Part shown: one piece after another, positions 37,651 through 47,017 of the stretch
Layout: every line of letters starts with the position of its first letter
Position numbering within the stretch: position 1 is the first letter of the stretch
NCBI GenBank assembly: GCA_963691715.1
Contig: OY829281.1
Location: 1,178,001-1,242,000 of the forward strand
Reading direction: 5' to 3'
Length of the DNA: 64,000 bases
From: HXMU1420-13 sp963691715
GTDB lineage: Bacteria > Bacteroidota > Rhodothermia > Balneolales > Balneolaceae
The notes under the pieces: model-generated
Databases searched by the model: none
Told to the model about the DNA's origin: nothing
Seen by the model: only the letters and a program-made list of their open reading frames with translations
Translations under genes and position numbers: made by a program

Positions 37651-38238
37651 ATGATGGATTTTATTGTTTATTATCTTCTAATATTACTTGCTTTAAAAAA
37701 AGAGGGAAACCATGATGATCCTGAGTTACTTCTTTCAATCAAAGCTGGAGATCATAAAGCATTTAAAACATTTTTTAAAAACCATCACGCATTTTTATAT
37801 CATTTTTTGTTAAAAAAGGGAATGTCTGAACAACAATCAGAGGATTTAGTACAACAGGCTTTTATATTAATTTGGGAAAAACGTTCAGAAATTAATGTAA
37901 AAAAATCCCTACGTGCGTATCTGTTTAAAATTGCATACAATCGAATGCTAAATGTTATAAGGGATAATTCAAAATTTGAGGATAATGTTAATGCGTTTGA
38001 AGGTAATAGCTACAATGAACCCGATCATCCCATTCAAAATACTGAACTGGCAACTGCAATTGATAAAGCTATCCAATCAATGCCAAACAAAAGGCAAACC
38101 GTGTTTCGTCTTTGTTTTATTCAAGAATTTACTTACAAGGATGCTGCTGATATACTTAATGTTTCTCATAAAACTATAGAAAATCATATGGGGCTTGCAT
38201 TGAAGGAATTGAGAGAAAAATTAAAAGACTTTCGATAA
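37651..38238 (+). CDS. ECF sigma factor (FecI-like, Bacteroidota type)
   Basis: A 195-residue extracytoplasmic-function sigma factor. Region 2 (about 30-100) includes HKAFKTFFKNHHAFLYHFLL, SEDLVQQAFILIWEKR and LRAYLFKIAYNRMLN. Region 4 (about 130-190) has MPNKRQTVFRLCFIQ, the helix-turn-helix FTYKDAADILNVSHKTIENHM and a basic end. It would direct RNA polymerase to a receptor operon when released by the FecR protein encoded two genes downstream. An odd point is the first 17 residues, MMDFIVYYLLILLALKK. These are hydrophobic and precede the usual family start near DDPELL. There is no alternative in-frame ATG, so either it is a real extension or the true start is a rare codon. Confidence 0.9.
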   Translation: MMDFIVYYLLILLALKKEGNHDDPELLLSIKAGDHKAFKTFFKNHHAFLYHFLLKKGMSEQQSEDLVQQAFILIWEKRSEINVKKSLRAYLFKIAYNRMLNVIRDNSKFEDNVNAFEGNSYNEPDHPIQNTELATAIDKAIQSMPNKRQTVFRLCFIQEFTYKDAADILNVSHKTIENHMGLALKELREKLKDFR

Positions 38239-38332
38239 TTTATTGTTAAATGTTAATTTTTTTATTTAACTATATTAAAAACTTACCCTTTATATTTTTT
38301 TTGAAAATTTTAAATACTAATTAGGGGTATTT

Positions 38333-38354
38333 TATGTCCGATGTGTATGACATA
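38333..38354. promoter_or_regulatory. Inverted repeat just upstream of the lipoprotein gene
   Basis: TATGTC and GACATA separated by ten bases, ending 11 bases before the ATG at 38366 and overlapping its leader. It might be an operator or an mRNA hairpin; short arms keep confidence low. Confidence 0.3.
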
Positions 38355-38365
38355 TAGGAGTTTTT

Positions 38366-39334
38366 ATGAACAAGAAAAAAGGTTTCTCGAAATTTAGGTA
38401 TAGTCCTAAAAATACTATAATTATAACTATAGTTTTTATTGGAACATTGATAAACTGTTCATCAGTTAACAATGAATTAGAATCTATTTCAAATCAAGAT
38501 TTGGATATTGCTGTTAGTGTTGTTGCTCTTTCTATTTCCGACTACAACTCTGGTTTAATCAATAGTTTATACGATGCTTTAATTGTTTTTAATGAAAATA
38601 ACACCTTATACCAGAACGAAAACGCAAATTTAAAAGATCATAGTAACTTTGAGCAGAATTCAACTAAAAATTGGTATGAAGATGAAAAAAGTGGTCGAGG
38701 TCTAGAACGTGATCTTATTTATACTTACGACCCAGTAAATGGTACTCATTATTTCGAATATGTCCGAACTATTAATAAAAATGATTACTTTTCTGAAACA
38801 AAAATAGATCAGGAGTTTGTATTTACCAATAATGAAGGAAATTATATTGAGCATCCTCTTAAAAATAAACGTAAAATCGATTCTGTATCTTACAAAGGTT
38901 CTAAAGTTAGTATCCTTGACTCTCCCAAAAGAACATTAAATATCTCGAGATATGAAAATTTCCAACTATCTAATTTTCAACATTTAAGCGAGTATTTACA
39001 TCTAAAAGGGACACAAATTAGTGCTGGAGACGTTGCCGTTACTTTAGATGAAACACAACAAATTGAACGTAGTTTCAATGTAGAACTAACATTTCAAAAT
39101 ATTAAAATTGAAAAATCTATTATTTCCAATTCTAATAGTATTGAATCTGTCATTTCAGGATCTTTAACTTTTAAAATCGATATGTTCCAAACAAATAATG
39201 ATAAAAAGGTACATCGCACATTAGAAGGTGTAATTTATTTATCCAATAACGATGAAGCCTTTATCAGATTTGATAGCATCTTTAGGGCATTCAATTTTTC
39301 ACTAAGAACCGGAGAAATTATTGCTCCTGAATAA
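38366..39334 (+). CDS. Lipoprotein of unknown function inside the sigma/anti-sigma operon
   Basis: A 322-residue putative lipoprotein with a long basic N-region and a lipobox-like LINC at Cys31. GGAG lies seven bases before the ATG. The mature part is rich in Ser, Asn and charged residues, and has no motif known to me. A middle portion (about 110-170) reads as beta strands (GTHYFEYVRTINKNDYFSE). Its place between the ECF sigma factor and FecR is unusual, because these two genes normally adjoin. Lipoproteins co-encoded this way could act as envelope ligands or sensors for the signalling cascade, but that is inference. Confidence 0.7.
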   Translation: MNKKKGFSKFRYSPKNTIIITIVFIGTLINCSSVNNELESISNQDLDIAVSVVALSISDYNSGLINSLYDALIVFNENNTLYQNENANLKDHSNFEQNSTKNWYEDEKSGRGLERDLIYTYDPVNGTHYFEYVRTINKNDYFSETKIDQEFVFTNNEGNYIEHPLKNKRKIDSVSYKGSKVSILDSPKRTLNISRYENFQLSNFQHLSEYLHLKGTQISAGDVAVTLDETQQIERSFNVELTFQNIKIEKSIISNSNSIESVISGSLTFKIDMFQTNNDKKVHRTLEGVIYLSNNDEAFIRFDSIFRAFNFSLRTGEIIAPE

Positions 39335-39373
39335 GAAAATTCATTATTCATCGAACCAACAGAAGTCATGTAA

Positions 39374-40324
39374 ATGGAAAAAAACTTACCCAATAACGAT
39401 CAAGACCTAATACTTGCAAAAGAAGTAGGTGAAAAGATAGAATCTGGATCATCATTTTCAGATCTTAAAAATCCATTCATCGATCTTCTTGTAGAATATA
39501 AAGTAAATGAGTTATCTACTATCCGTATTACACCTTCATTAACAAATTTAATATGGAGTAATATACAATCAAAGATCCAAAAGCCATCTGCTACTATATA
39601 CCCTCTTCATAGGAGATCCAAAAAATTAAATTGGGCTTCTGCTGCTGTAATATTTATAGCTGTTTTTTTGGGAATTTACTGGTCATCCATCCAACCTAAT
39701 TATGAACTGCTCGCTGCCTCGGATTCAACTATTAAATTAGTCACTCTAGATGATGGATCAGAGATTATTTTAAGACCCTACACTCGTTTATATCACAAAA
39801 ACAAAAGAAACTATTCATTAGAAGGAGAAGCATTTTTCAATATTGTTACAAATCCTAATTCCCCATTCTCTGTAGTAGGTAACTATGGAATTGTAAAAGT
39901 TTTGGGTACAAAATTTAATTTTAGTACATGGGGCAACACAGATATTGTGTATCTTGAAGAAGGTAAAATTGTATTTAAATCTAACTTAAATGATAATGAT
40001 GAATTAATACTTTCACCGGGTCAATCTTCTCAAATAAAAGAAGGGCAAATTGATCTTTTGAGTTATACCTCAGGAGAACAATTTATAGATTGGATATCAG
40101 ATACCTTAATTTTTAATGGTAATACACCGAATGAAGTTATAAATGAAATTAATCAACATTATGGAGTAACAATAAATATTGACCAACTTGAAGATAATTC
40201 AAAAATTAAAGGAAGCTTGAAATTAGAATCCTTAAACCAAACACTTGATGATCTTGGACTAGTTTTGGGTGGAACATTCAAGAAAATTTCAAATAAAAAA
40301 TATGAGTTTATTTCAATAGAATAG
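39374..40324 (+). CDS. FecR-family anti-sigma factor
   Basis: A 316-residue inner-membrane anti-sigma protein. The cytoplasmic part (about 1-85) binds the sigma factor. One helix (about 89-107, WASAAVIFIAVFLGIYW) follows. The periplasmic FecR domain (about 115-215) has TLDDGSEIILRPYTRLYH, YSLEGEAFFNIV and FSVVGNYGIVKVLGTKFNF. The C-terminal DUF4974 domain (about 235-315) has DTLIFNGNTPNEVINEINQH, the secretin-like portion found in Bacteroidota FecR proteins. It relays a signal from the STN domain of the receptor encoded three bases downstream to the ECF sigma factor upstream. Confidence 0.93.
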   Translation: MEKNLPNNDQDLILAKEVGEKIESGSSFSDLKNPFIDLLVEYKVNELSTIRITPSLTNLIWSNIQSKIQKPSATIYPLHRRSKKLNWASAAVIFIAVFLGIYWSSIQPNYELLAASDSTIKLVTLDDGSEIILRPYTRLYHKNKRNYSLEGEAFFNIVTNPNSPFSVVGNYGIVKVLGTKFNFSTWGNTDIVYLEEGKIVFKSNLNDNDELILSPGQSSQIKEGQIDLLSYTSGEQFIDWISDTLIFNGNTPNEVINEINQHYGVTINIDQLEDNSKIKGSLKLESLNQTLDDLGLVLGGTFKKISNKKYEFISIE

Positions 40325-40327
40325 TGC

Positions 40328-43048
40328 ATGAATCTAATCGGCCGGTTTTTCTTTATTCTAGGGCTTACCACTGTATTACATTCTTTTGTCTATAGTCAGG
40401 AATTTTCTTATTCAAATTCACCACTACAATTCATAATAAATGATATTGAGAAAAAAACTCATTATCGCTTTTTATATAGAGAGGCATTAATTGCGGATAT
40501 TAACACCTCTTTTCATACCGATAAGAAGAAACTACTAAAATCATTTTCATCAGCTATTTCACCTCATCAACTTGATATAAAAGTAGATGAGCAACGTCAT
40601 CAAGTATTAATATTTAAATCTCGTTTACCTAGTTTAACGAAAACTATTAATATTTCTGGAAATATAGTTGATGATGAAACGGGAGAGAGACTTCCATTTG
40701 CAACCATTTCCTGGTACGAATTTGGAGATTTAAAAGGAACCACTACTAATACAAGTGGAAGTTTTAATTTAAAAATACCAATCAGTGAAATAGCTATTTC
40801 ATTAAAAGCATCTTATATAGGTTACAATACTGAATATGTCTATTTCGATAACCAAGAAGTAAAATCCTTAGAAGAATTAACCATACGACTTACTCCCAAA
40901 CCTTTTAGTGGAAAAGAAATAGTCGTTCAAGGTATCAATTTTTACACTCCTAACGACACGGTGTTACATGGATTAATGGAAATTGGCTCTTTTAGCCCTT
41001 TAGGAGAAAGCAATGCTGTGAGATCATTACAATTGTTACCTGCAGTTTCAATTAATACCGCTATAAATGATGGAATTAATATTAGAGGAAGTACATCTGA
41101 TGGACTTCATGTTTTGTTAGATGGACATACAGTCTATAACCAAAGCCATTTATTTGGTTTATTAGATGCAATGAATTCGGATGCATTAAAATCGAGTGGG
41201 TTTTATTATGATATTATACCTGCTCAGTACCAAGCTCCTTTAGGTGGTACTTTATCATTGATAACAAGAACTGGATCATTAAATGATATTAAAAGTTCAT
41301 CAGGAATAAGTAATACAGCTATTAAGTCAACGATAGAAGGCCCAATAATTAGGGGTAAATCTAGTTGGTTATTATCAGGTCGGATGTCGTATCTAGGAGA
41401 AGTTAATTGGTTTAATAATGCTAAACTGATTGAACATGGTTTAAATGTTAATAGACGAGCTGATTTAACGGTTGATCCAAGATTAGAAACCTCATGCGAG
41501 ATTTTTTTTAGAGGATTTTGTGATGATCCAATCATATTGGAAATTATTAAGGAGAGATTAAGTCTTACTGAAATAAGTATACTGGACACCGACGCATCAT
41601 TTTATGATTTACATAGTAAGTTATACTTTGAAACTAAAGCAGGCTCTCAAATTATGATTGGTGGTTATTTTGGGAATGATAATTCAACAGTAAATTATCA
41701 AATAGATGAATTTGAAAATCCAACAGAGAATAAAACACTTAATAATTGGAAAAACACGTCATTAAACGGTCAATTAACCAAATACATCGGTAATGGTTTT
41801 ACTTCAAGATCAGTTTTAGGCTATACTAATTATTCAAGTAATTATTTCAAGCAAGATTTTATATTCGAAGATATAAACGAGACGAATAGCGCAGTAAATC
41901 TGGATTCATTAAACATAAACCCTCTAAACCTTAGAAATGAAATTATACAATTTGACTTACGACAGTCAGTTTCTAAACAATTAGAAAATGGTTTTCTTGA
42001 AATTGGGATATCATATTCAGATTTCGATGTAAGATACAGAGAACTTGGACTAGTGGTTAATTCATTTGAAAGTAGAAGGACTTCCCAATTATTAGACTTT
42101 TTTCAACAGCTTGATTTAGAAACATCAACACAGCTAAAAATTAGTTTGGGAACCCGGATACATTATTTTAGTAATGGTAGATACTTACGAATGTCACCAA
42201 GACTCAAAGCATATTACCAAATCGATAATAAGCGTTCATTTTCTTTAGGTTTTAGCAGAAACTATCAATTCATAAATAGTCTTCAAATCTACAATATAAA
42301 TAGTAATGAGTTTTGGATTCTTTCTAATGATGAACAACCTCCCTCTTCTGTTAATTATTTTAGTTCAGGACTATATTATAATCTATCAAATAATCTATAC
42401 ATACAAGCTGAGGGGTATTTTAAAATGTATCAAAACATTCGTTTTCATGAATTAAATACAGACTATACCTCAATCTCATTTCAAAATAATAAGGCACCAT
42501 GGTTTTATCAAAACGAAGGCTTATCGAGAGGATTAGAAGTATTGATGAAAAATCGTTTCAAATTTATAACCTTTACTTCAACTTATACTTTTTCACTTAC
42601 CAAATTTAAAAATGAAACGAAAAGTAATTCTGATGAATATCTATTAAATAATGGGGAATATTTCTTAGCTGACTGGGATCGTAGACATCAAATCACAAAT
42701 GTCTCTGAAATTAAATTAGCAAAAGGATTTACTTTACTTTCATCTTGGATTTTTGGTACTGGCATTCCAAGCAGAGTAAATAAAGCTAATGAAAGATTTT
42801 CTGATGCTCGACTACCCAATTATTCAAGATTTGATTTAACGCTCAATTTTAAAAAATATATTAATAAAACTAAACTTGAAACATCATTTACACTGTATAA
42901 TGCTTTTAATCGTTCTAACGCTTGGTACTCGCAACTAAGCCAAGTAAATGTACCATCTTATTTATCAAATAATCGTAAGAGAAATCTATACACACATGTG
43001 TATGATCTAGGTATACAACCATCGTTCAACATTGTTCTAAGTTTTTAA
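40328..43048 (+). CDS. TonB-dependent receptor with N-terminal signalling (STN) domain
   Basis: A 906-residue outer-membrane receptor. Signal peptide (about 1-23). The STN domain (about 28-100) reads SPLQFIINDIEKKTHYRFLY. The CarboxypepD_reg domain (about 108-190) contains NISGNIVDDETGERLPFATI. The plug (about 220-330) has RSLQLLPAV, INIRGSTSDGLHVLLDGH and PAQYQAPLGGTLSLITRTG. A beta-barrel ends in the terminal Phe (NIVLSF). The STN domain would touch the FecR protein when the ligand binds. It begins three bases after the FecR stop codon, so receptor, anti-sigma and sigma factor are one surface-signalling unit. The ligand is unknown. The plug is related to the receptors at 43985 and 47018. 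Confidence 0.93.
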   Translation: MNLIGRFFFILGLTTVLHSFVYSQEFSYSNSPLQFIINDIEKKTHYRFLYREALIADINTSFHTDKKKLLKSFSSAISPHQLDIKVDEQRHQVLIFKSRLPSLTKTINISGNIVDDETGERLPFATISWYEFGDLKGTTTNTSGSFNLKIPISEIAISLKASYIGYNTEYVYFDNQEVKSLEELTIRLTPKPFSGKEIVVQGINFYTPNDTVLHGLMEIGSFSPLGESNAVRSLQLLPAVSINTAINDGINIRGSTSDGLHVLLDGHTVYNQSHLFGLLDAMNSDALKSSGFYYDIIPAQYQAPLGGTLSLITRTGSLNDIKSSSGISNTAIKSTIEGPIIRGKSSWLLSGRMSYLGEVNWFNNAKLIEHGLNVNRRADLTVDPRLETSCEIFFRGFCDDPIILEIIKERLSLTEISILDTDASFYDLHSKLYFETKAGSQIMIGGYFGNDNSTVNYQIDEFENPTENKTLNNWKNTSLNGQLTKYIGNGFTSRSVLGYTNYSSNYFKQDFIFEDINETNSAVNLDSLNINPLNLRNEIIQFDLRQSVSKQLENGFLEIGISYSDFDVRYRELGLVVNSFESRRTSQLLDFFQQLDLETSTQLKISLGTRIHYFSNGRYLRMSPRLKAYYQIDNKRSFSLGFSRNYQFINSLQIYNINSNEFWILSNDEQPPSSVNYFSSGLYYNLSNNLYIQAEGYFKMYQNIRFHELNTDYTSISFQNNKAPWFYQNEGLSRGLEVLMKNRFKFITFTSTYTFSLTKFKNETKSNSDEYLLNNGEYFLADWDRRHQITNVSEIKLAKGFTLLSSWIFGTGIPSRVNKANERFSDARLPNYSRFDLTLNFKKYINKTKLETSFTLYNAFNRSNAWYSQLSQVNVPSYLSNNRKRNLYTHVYDLGIQPSFNIVLSF

Positions 43049-43109
43049 CTGGTTAAAGTGTAGATTAAAAAAGTTAAATATTTAATTTATACTAAATAAG
43101 AGAAAATTT

Positions 43110-43970
43110 CTATTGTGGAACTCCATTAGTGCGGAATCTAAGCTCACCTCTATCAATGGCACCAAAAAATCCTAGTCCATTTTCTATATCACCTGAATCT
43201 AAAACATCAAAAGCTAAATTGTTGTCTTTTAGTACTTTCCATTCTGGTCCAAAATGGGTATATCTTATGATCATGTCTTTCTCGTCCAAATCTTCACAGC
43301 TAATTGTTGGCCTCCAAAATCTCGGTGGTACTCCAATTCTACTTTCCTCTGGTGGAAAAAGGTCAACCAGCATATTTGTGATACTTAGAGAAACTTGAAC
43401 TTTATCAGTACCAGGTACTTTTTCAAGCGGGGCAACCGTCTTTATTTCGGCATAATACATTATTCTTTCGTATCTAACTCCTAATTCAAATCGAATAAAT
43501 TCAGGATCTTTTACATCATCGAATTCTATTAGAATTTCTTCCGAACATTCTTCGGTAACTTCAGGTGTTAGTGTTAATGTCGTATTTCCAGGAGTGGTGG
43601 CAATACTTGTTGAAATTTCCCCATTATTTCCAGTTACTGTAAGCTTATAGGATGATCTTTGCTGAAATACCTCATCGACTATAAAATTAAGTGTTGGATT
43701 TTCATTAAATATCAAAATTTCTTTTTCTAATGGTTTAACTTCATTCGTCTGTAAATTTTCCAATGTTGCAGAAAAAGTTTCTATTTCTTCTACTGGAGAT
43801 AATAGCGGTGTTTGGACATCTTTAATTCGTATATGATTTAAAGTTGAATCAGTATTCATTGCACCATAAACCGAAAAATATCCAGAACTTATTTCAAATG
43901 GAGAAATTTTTGTATCAGTACACGAAGCCAAAAACAATAGTAAAAAAAACAGGGTATAAAATAATTTCAT
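43110..43970 (-). CDS. DUF4249 lipoprotein, partner of the upstream TonB receptor
   Basis: A 286-residue lipoprotein starting at ATG 43970; the open frame continues to a TTG at 43988. The signal peptide MKLFYTLFFLLLFLASC carries the lipobox LASC. A DUF4249 pattern follows: beta-rich domain, SYKLTVTGNNGEIS and the near-terminal NGLGFFGAI, which is diagnostic. DUF4249 lipoproteins in Bacteroidota-like bacteria are regularly encoded next to TonB receptors and are thought to serve as surface substrate-binding partners, though this is not proven. It starts 14 bases after the stop of the receptor gene at 43985-46309 and is on the same strand. Confidence 0.88.
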   Translation of the reverse strand: MKLFYTLFFLLLFLASCTDTKISPFEISSGYFSVYGAMNTDSTLNHIRIKDVQTPLLSPVEEIETFSATLENLQTNEVKPLEKEILIFNENPTLNFIVDEVFQQRSSYKLTVTGNNGEISTSIATTPGNTTLTLTPEVTEECSEEILIEFDDVKDPEFIRFELGVRYERIMYYAEIKTVAPLEKVPGTDKVQVSLSITNMLVDLFPPEESRIGVPPRFWRPTISCEDLDEKDMIIRYTHFGPEWKVLKDNNLAFDVLDSGDIENGLGFFGAIDRGELRFRTNGVPQ

Positions 43971-43984
43971 AATTGTTAACAATT

Positions 43985-46309
43985 TCAATTTATGTTAAGG
44001 CTAAAGGAGACGTATGGCAAAAGTGGTAATTCATTTATTTGACTTAATGTATTAACATCAAAATAAAATACATTAGTAGTGTTGTAGCTATTTATAGCAC
44101 CTATTTCAGCCTCTAATTCAAGACTAGAAGAAATTTGGAATTTTCTATCTATTGATACGTCTAACCTTTGAAAGGCTGGCAATGTACCATCAAAGGGTTC
44201 TGAATATAATGTTACTGCTTTACCCTGATCTTCTACGGGATTTTGATAAGGAACTTGTACAATCAGATCTATTGCATAGAGTTTAGTATATGGCCCTCCA
44301 CTTGTATATCGCCAGATTGCGTTTGCTGTAAATTTCCCAATTTTGTAACTAGCTAATACATTCAATTGATGCCTTCTATCATGACTTGGGTTATAAACAA
44401 ACTCATCTGTATCAATCCATGCAACCAAATCATCTGCAGAAGCCCTATATTCCACCTCTGACAGTCCGTAACCTACCGTTAAATATAAAGGCTGAGCGTT
44501 CACTTCGAACTGAATATCAAGACCATATGTTTCTGCTTCAGCAAATGCTGTTCTGATGGTATTTCCAGGTTCCCTAGTCCATTCAGCCACAGGTATATTT
44601 TTATTATTTTTATAATATGTTTCAATATTGGCTTCAATTGAATTTCCAATTCTTTGGCGATAGCCAGCTATGGCATGAACAGAAGTTGGAACTGGATCAT
44701 CTACGTTAACAGGTTTGTACACATAAAACACAGTACCAGCATCACGTTCATCGGTAATAGCTTCCCTTAATTGAGCATACTTACCAAATGCAAAACTGAA
44801 TTCTTGGTTATCAGTGCCAAAAGGAGACCAAAGTATTCTTAGTCTAGGCTCAAGAGTTGTTGCTCCAAGATTCTCTTGTCGGATTTGAGTAGATATTCCT
44901 GGACTTATTGTCAAATTATTAAACGGTTTTAAATCTGTATTGAGATAAAAACTGAAAATAGATGTGTATTTCTCTAATGTTGCACCCAGCCCAAAACGCT
45001 CTTCAGTATTATTACGTTCTGGAAAAGGATCGTCTAAAATTGCTTCATAAAAATCTAGATTCCAACGCAAACCATAATTAAAGGGTTGGTTAAAAGCAGT
45101 TCCCGAATTGTCCATTCTTAGATATCCTGATGAAACATTTGAGGTTCTTCCGAGCTCGTCAAAACCTAACTCGGTACTTTTATATTTACTCCACCCTAAT
45201 GTAAAATCAACTGAATTTTTTAATTCTTCACTGTAACCTAAACAACGCGCACCAATTGCAGTATTTTCCCATCCAAGACTTACATTTCTTTGTGGATTAA
45301 TTTTACCACGATCGTAAGTATGAAGAGCTGTAACATTACAAGTTAGCCCTTCCCAATTAACTGAATATCTAGCAAGCATATCAGAGAACTTTAAAGGCAC
45401 GTCTTCCCCAGTTAGTTCCGGCCCAATTTCTTCAATTACACTATATCTACCCATAACCATCAAGGATTGCTGATCTACTTTTATCGGTCCTTCAGCTATG
45501 GCAGAAATAATGTATGGACTTGATGCAACCTGACTTTGGAATTTTCTCATATTTCCTTGTCTTAAACTTACATCCATTACTGATGATGTAGCACCTACAT
45601 ATTCAGCTCCAAATCCTCCTGCATATAAATCAACATTACTTATCACGGATTGTGGAAATGCTGAAAAGAGATTGGATATGTGAAATGGTTTTACAATAGG
45701 CATTTTATCTACTAAAATAAGGTTTTGAGCTGGAGTACCTCCCCTAATAAATAGTTCCCCCCCTCTATCACCAGATGTAACAACTCCTGGAAGGGTTTGT
45801 AAATAAACACTCAAATCACCTCCAGGGCCGGGTGCTGGTATTAATTGAATGTCTGTTACAGAAATTGATTGTTTACCAGCAACACGTTGAACCGCACCAC
45901 TTCTTTGACCACTTATAATCACCTCACCAAGATCAGATGTGGCTGTGAGTAATTCCAATCTTTCCAATCTAACATCGCCAGGTGCCAAGGTTACTTCCGC
46001 TTCATAAGAATCAAAACCAATAGAGCTTACAACTAAATTGTACGTACCAGGATTTATATTAATGAATTCAAAAAGTCCATCAGCATTAGTAGCGCCAGCT
46101 CGGTACATGTCTCCAGAGGTGCGATATAAAATAACATTAGCGCCAATAATTGGGTTTCCATCTTCTTCAGATATTGCTAAAACTCTAAATGTTGTTCTTA
46201 CTTGTGCGTGCAATAAATTTGGGAAAAGACCCAAAAAAATTGAGAGAAAAATGGTAAACAAGAAAAACTTTTTTAACGAATAGTTCTGCATTAAATGTGT
46301 ATTAGGCAT
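43985..46309 (-). CDS. TonB-dependent receptor paired with DUF4249
   Basis: A 774-residue receptor. The signal peptide ends in LLHAQ (about residue 36), with a second possible start at Met7 (46291). A CarboxypepD_reg domain (about 38-120) has PIIGANVILYRTSGDMYRAG. The plug (about 140-260) has SVYLQTLPGVVTSGDRGGEL, FIRGGTPAQNLILVDKMPI and YAGGFGAEYVGATSSVMDV. A barrel follows to the C-terminus. There is no STN domain, so it does not signal to a FecR protein directly. It stops with TGA, one of few in this window. It is divergent from the tmRNA and from the second TonB/DUF4249 pair. Confidence 0.92.
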   Translation of the reverse strand: MPNTHLMQNYSLKKFFLFTIFLSIFLGLFPNLLHAQVRTTFRVLAISEEDGNPIIGANVILYRTSGDMYRAGATNADGLFEFININPGTYNLVVSSIGFDSYEAEVTLAPGDVRLERLELLTATSDLGEVIISGQRSGAVQRVAGKQSISVTDIQLIPAPGPGGDLSVYLQTLPGVVTSGDRGGELFIRGGTPAQNLILVDKMPIVKPFHISNLFSAFPQSVISNVDLYAGGFGAEYVGATSSVMDVSLRQGNMRKFQSQVASSPYIISAIAEGPIKVDQQSLMVMGRYSVIEEIGPELTGEDVPLKFSDMLARYSVNWEGLTCNVTALHTYDRGKINPQRNVSLGWENTAIGARCLGYSEELKNSVDFTLGWSKYKSTELGFDELGRTSNVSSGYLRMDNSGTAFNQPFNYGLRWNLDFYEAILDDPFPERNNTEERFGLGATLEKYTSIFSFYLNTDLKPFNNLTISPGISTQIRQENLGATTLEPRLRILWSPFGTDNQEFSFAFGKYAQLREAITDERDAGTVFYVYKPVNVDDPVPTSVHAIAGYRQRIGNSIEANIETYYKNNKNIPVAEWTREPGNTIRTAFAEAETYGLDIQFEVNAQPLYLTVGYGLSEVEYRASADDLVAWIDTDEFVYNPSHDRRHQLNVLASYKIGKFTANAIWRYTSGGPYTKLYAIDLIVQVPYQNPVEDQGKAVTLYSEPFDGTLPAFQRLDVSIDRKFQISSSLELEAEIGAINSYNTTNVFYFDVNTLSQINELPLLPYVSFSLNIN

Positions 46310-46471
46310 GATTAATAAAATTCTATTTGGAGTAATGAGGTTTGAAATTATTATGATTTAATTCAATACCTATTACAATTTTTTAAGTGTTTATTAAGTA
46401 AATAATTTTTACGTATACACATAGAACATTATAAGTACCTATTACTATATCCATATTTAAAAAATTATAAG

Positions 46472-46836
46472 TGGAGATGCGGGGAGTCGAACCCCGGTCC
46501 GAAACGGTAAACCTGCAAATATCTACATGCTTAGTTACTAATTAACATTTGCCCAAAGCCGTGCCTAGTAACCAAGCGACTTCAAACTATTCTGTAAATT
46601 TTCATGCAACAAAGACAGAAGGCCTTGAAACACTATCCTGTCATGTATGACGCTTCACCAACCTACTAACAGGAAAATAGGAAGGGAAACGGTTCAGCTA
46701 GCTTACGCTGCTAAACGGTGAGAGTAATTGTTGTCAATTACATTTAGTTCCATAATGGATGTTTTACGAGAACCATTGGAAATCCTCGGCATGCAACCTG
46801 CGGTGTTACTCATCCCGTCAAATCCAGAACATCCCC
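46472..46836 (-). ncRNA. ssrA: tmRNA (transfer-messenger RNA)
   Basis: Both conserved ends are present. The 5' end reads GGGGATGTTCTGGATTTGAC on the minus strand. The 3' end has the T arm GGTTCGACTCCCCG followed by CATCTCCA. The acceptor stem pairs GGGGATG with CATCTCC (one G-U), and the terminal CCA is not encoded. The tag frame ends ...CGT TTA GCA GCG TAA. Read with a GAC resume codon it gives the degradation tag DNNYSHRLAA (46735-46703, stop included). The resume codon is an inference from the preceding GTAATT. The gene rescues stalled ribosomes and marks proteins for ClpXP. It lies between two divergent receptor genes and is transcribed with the left one. Confidence 0.96.
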
Positions 46837-47017
46837 ATTAATTCAAAGAGCGATTTTAAATATACGAAATTTATTGGGATGTGATGCTTATATATGCTGA
46901 ATTTTTTTCTAACCAACTCGTAAAATACATTGTACTCAATGACGTAAAAACTTTTAACAAAGTCAGAACTTTAGGTAGAAAAAAACGTTATGTCCATACA
47001 ACAATGATATTTAAACA

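Noticed and set aside
41224..41589. 121-codon minus-strand frame inside the STN receptor gene
   Set aside because: Antisense of the receptor plug and early barrel; the plus frame is continuous with a signal peptide and TonB motifs.
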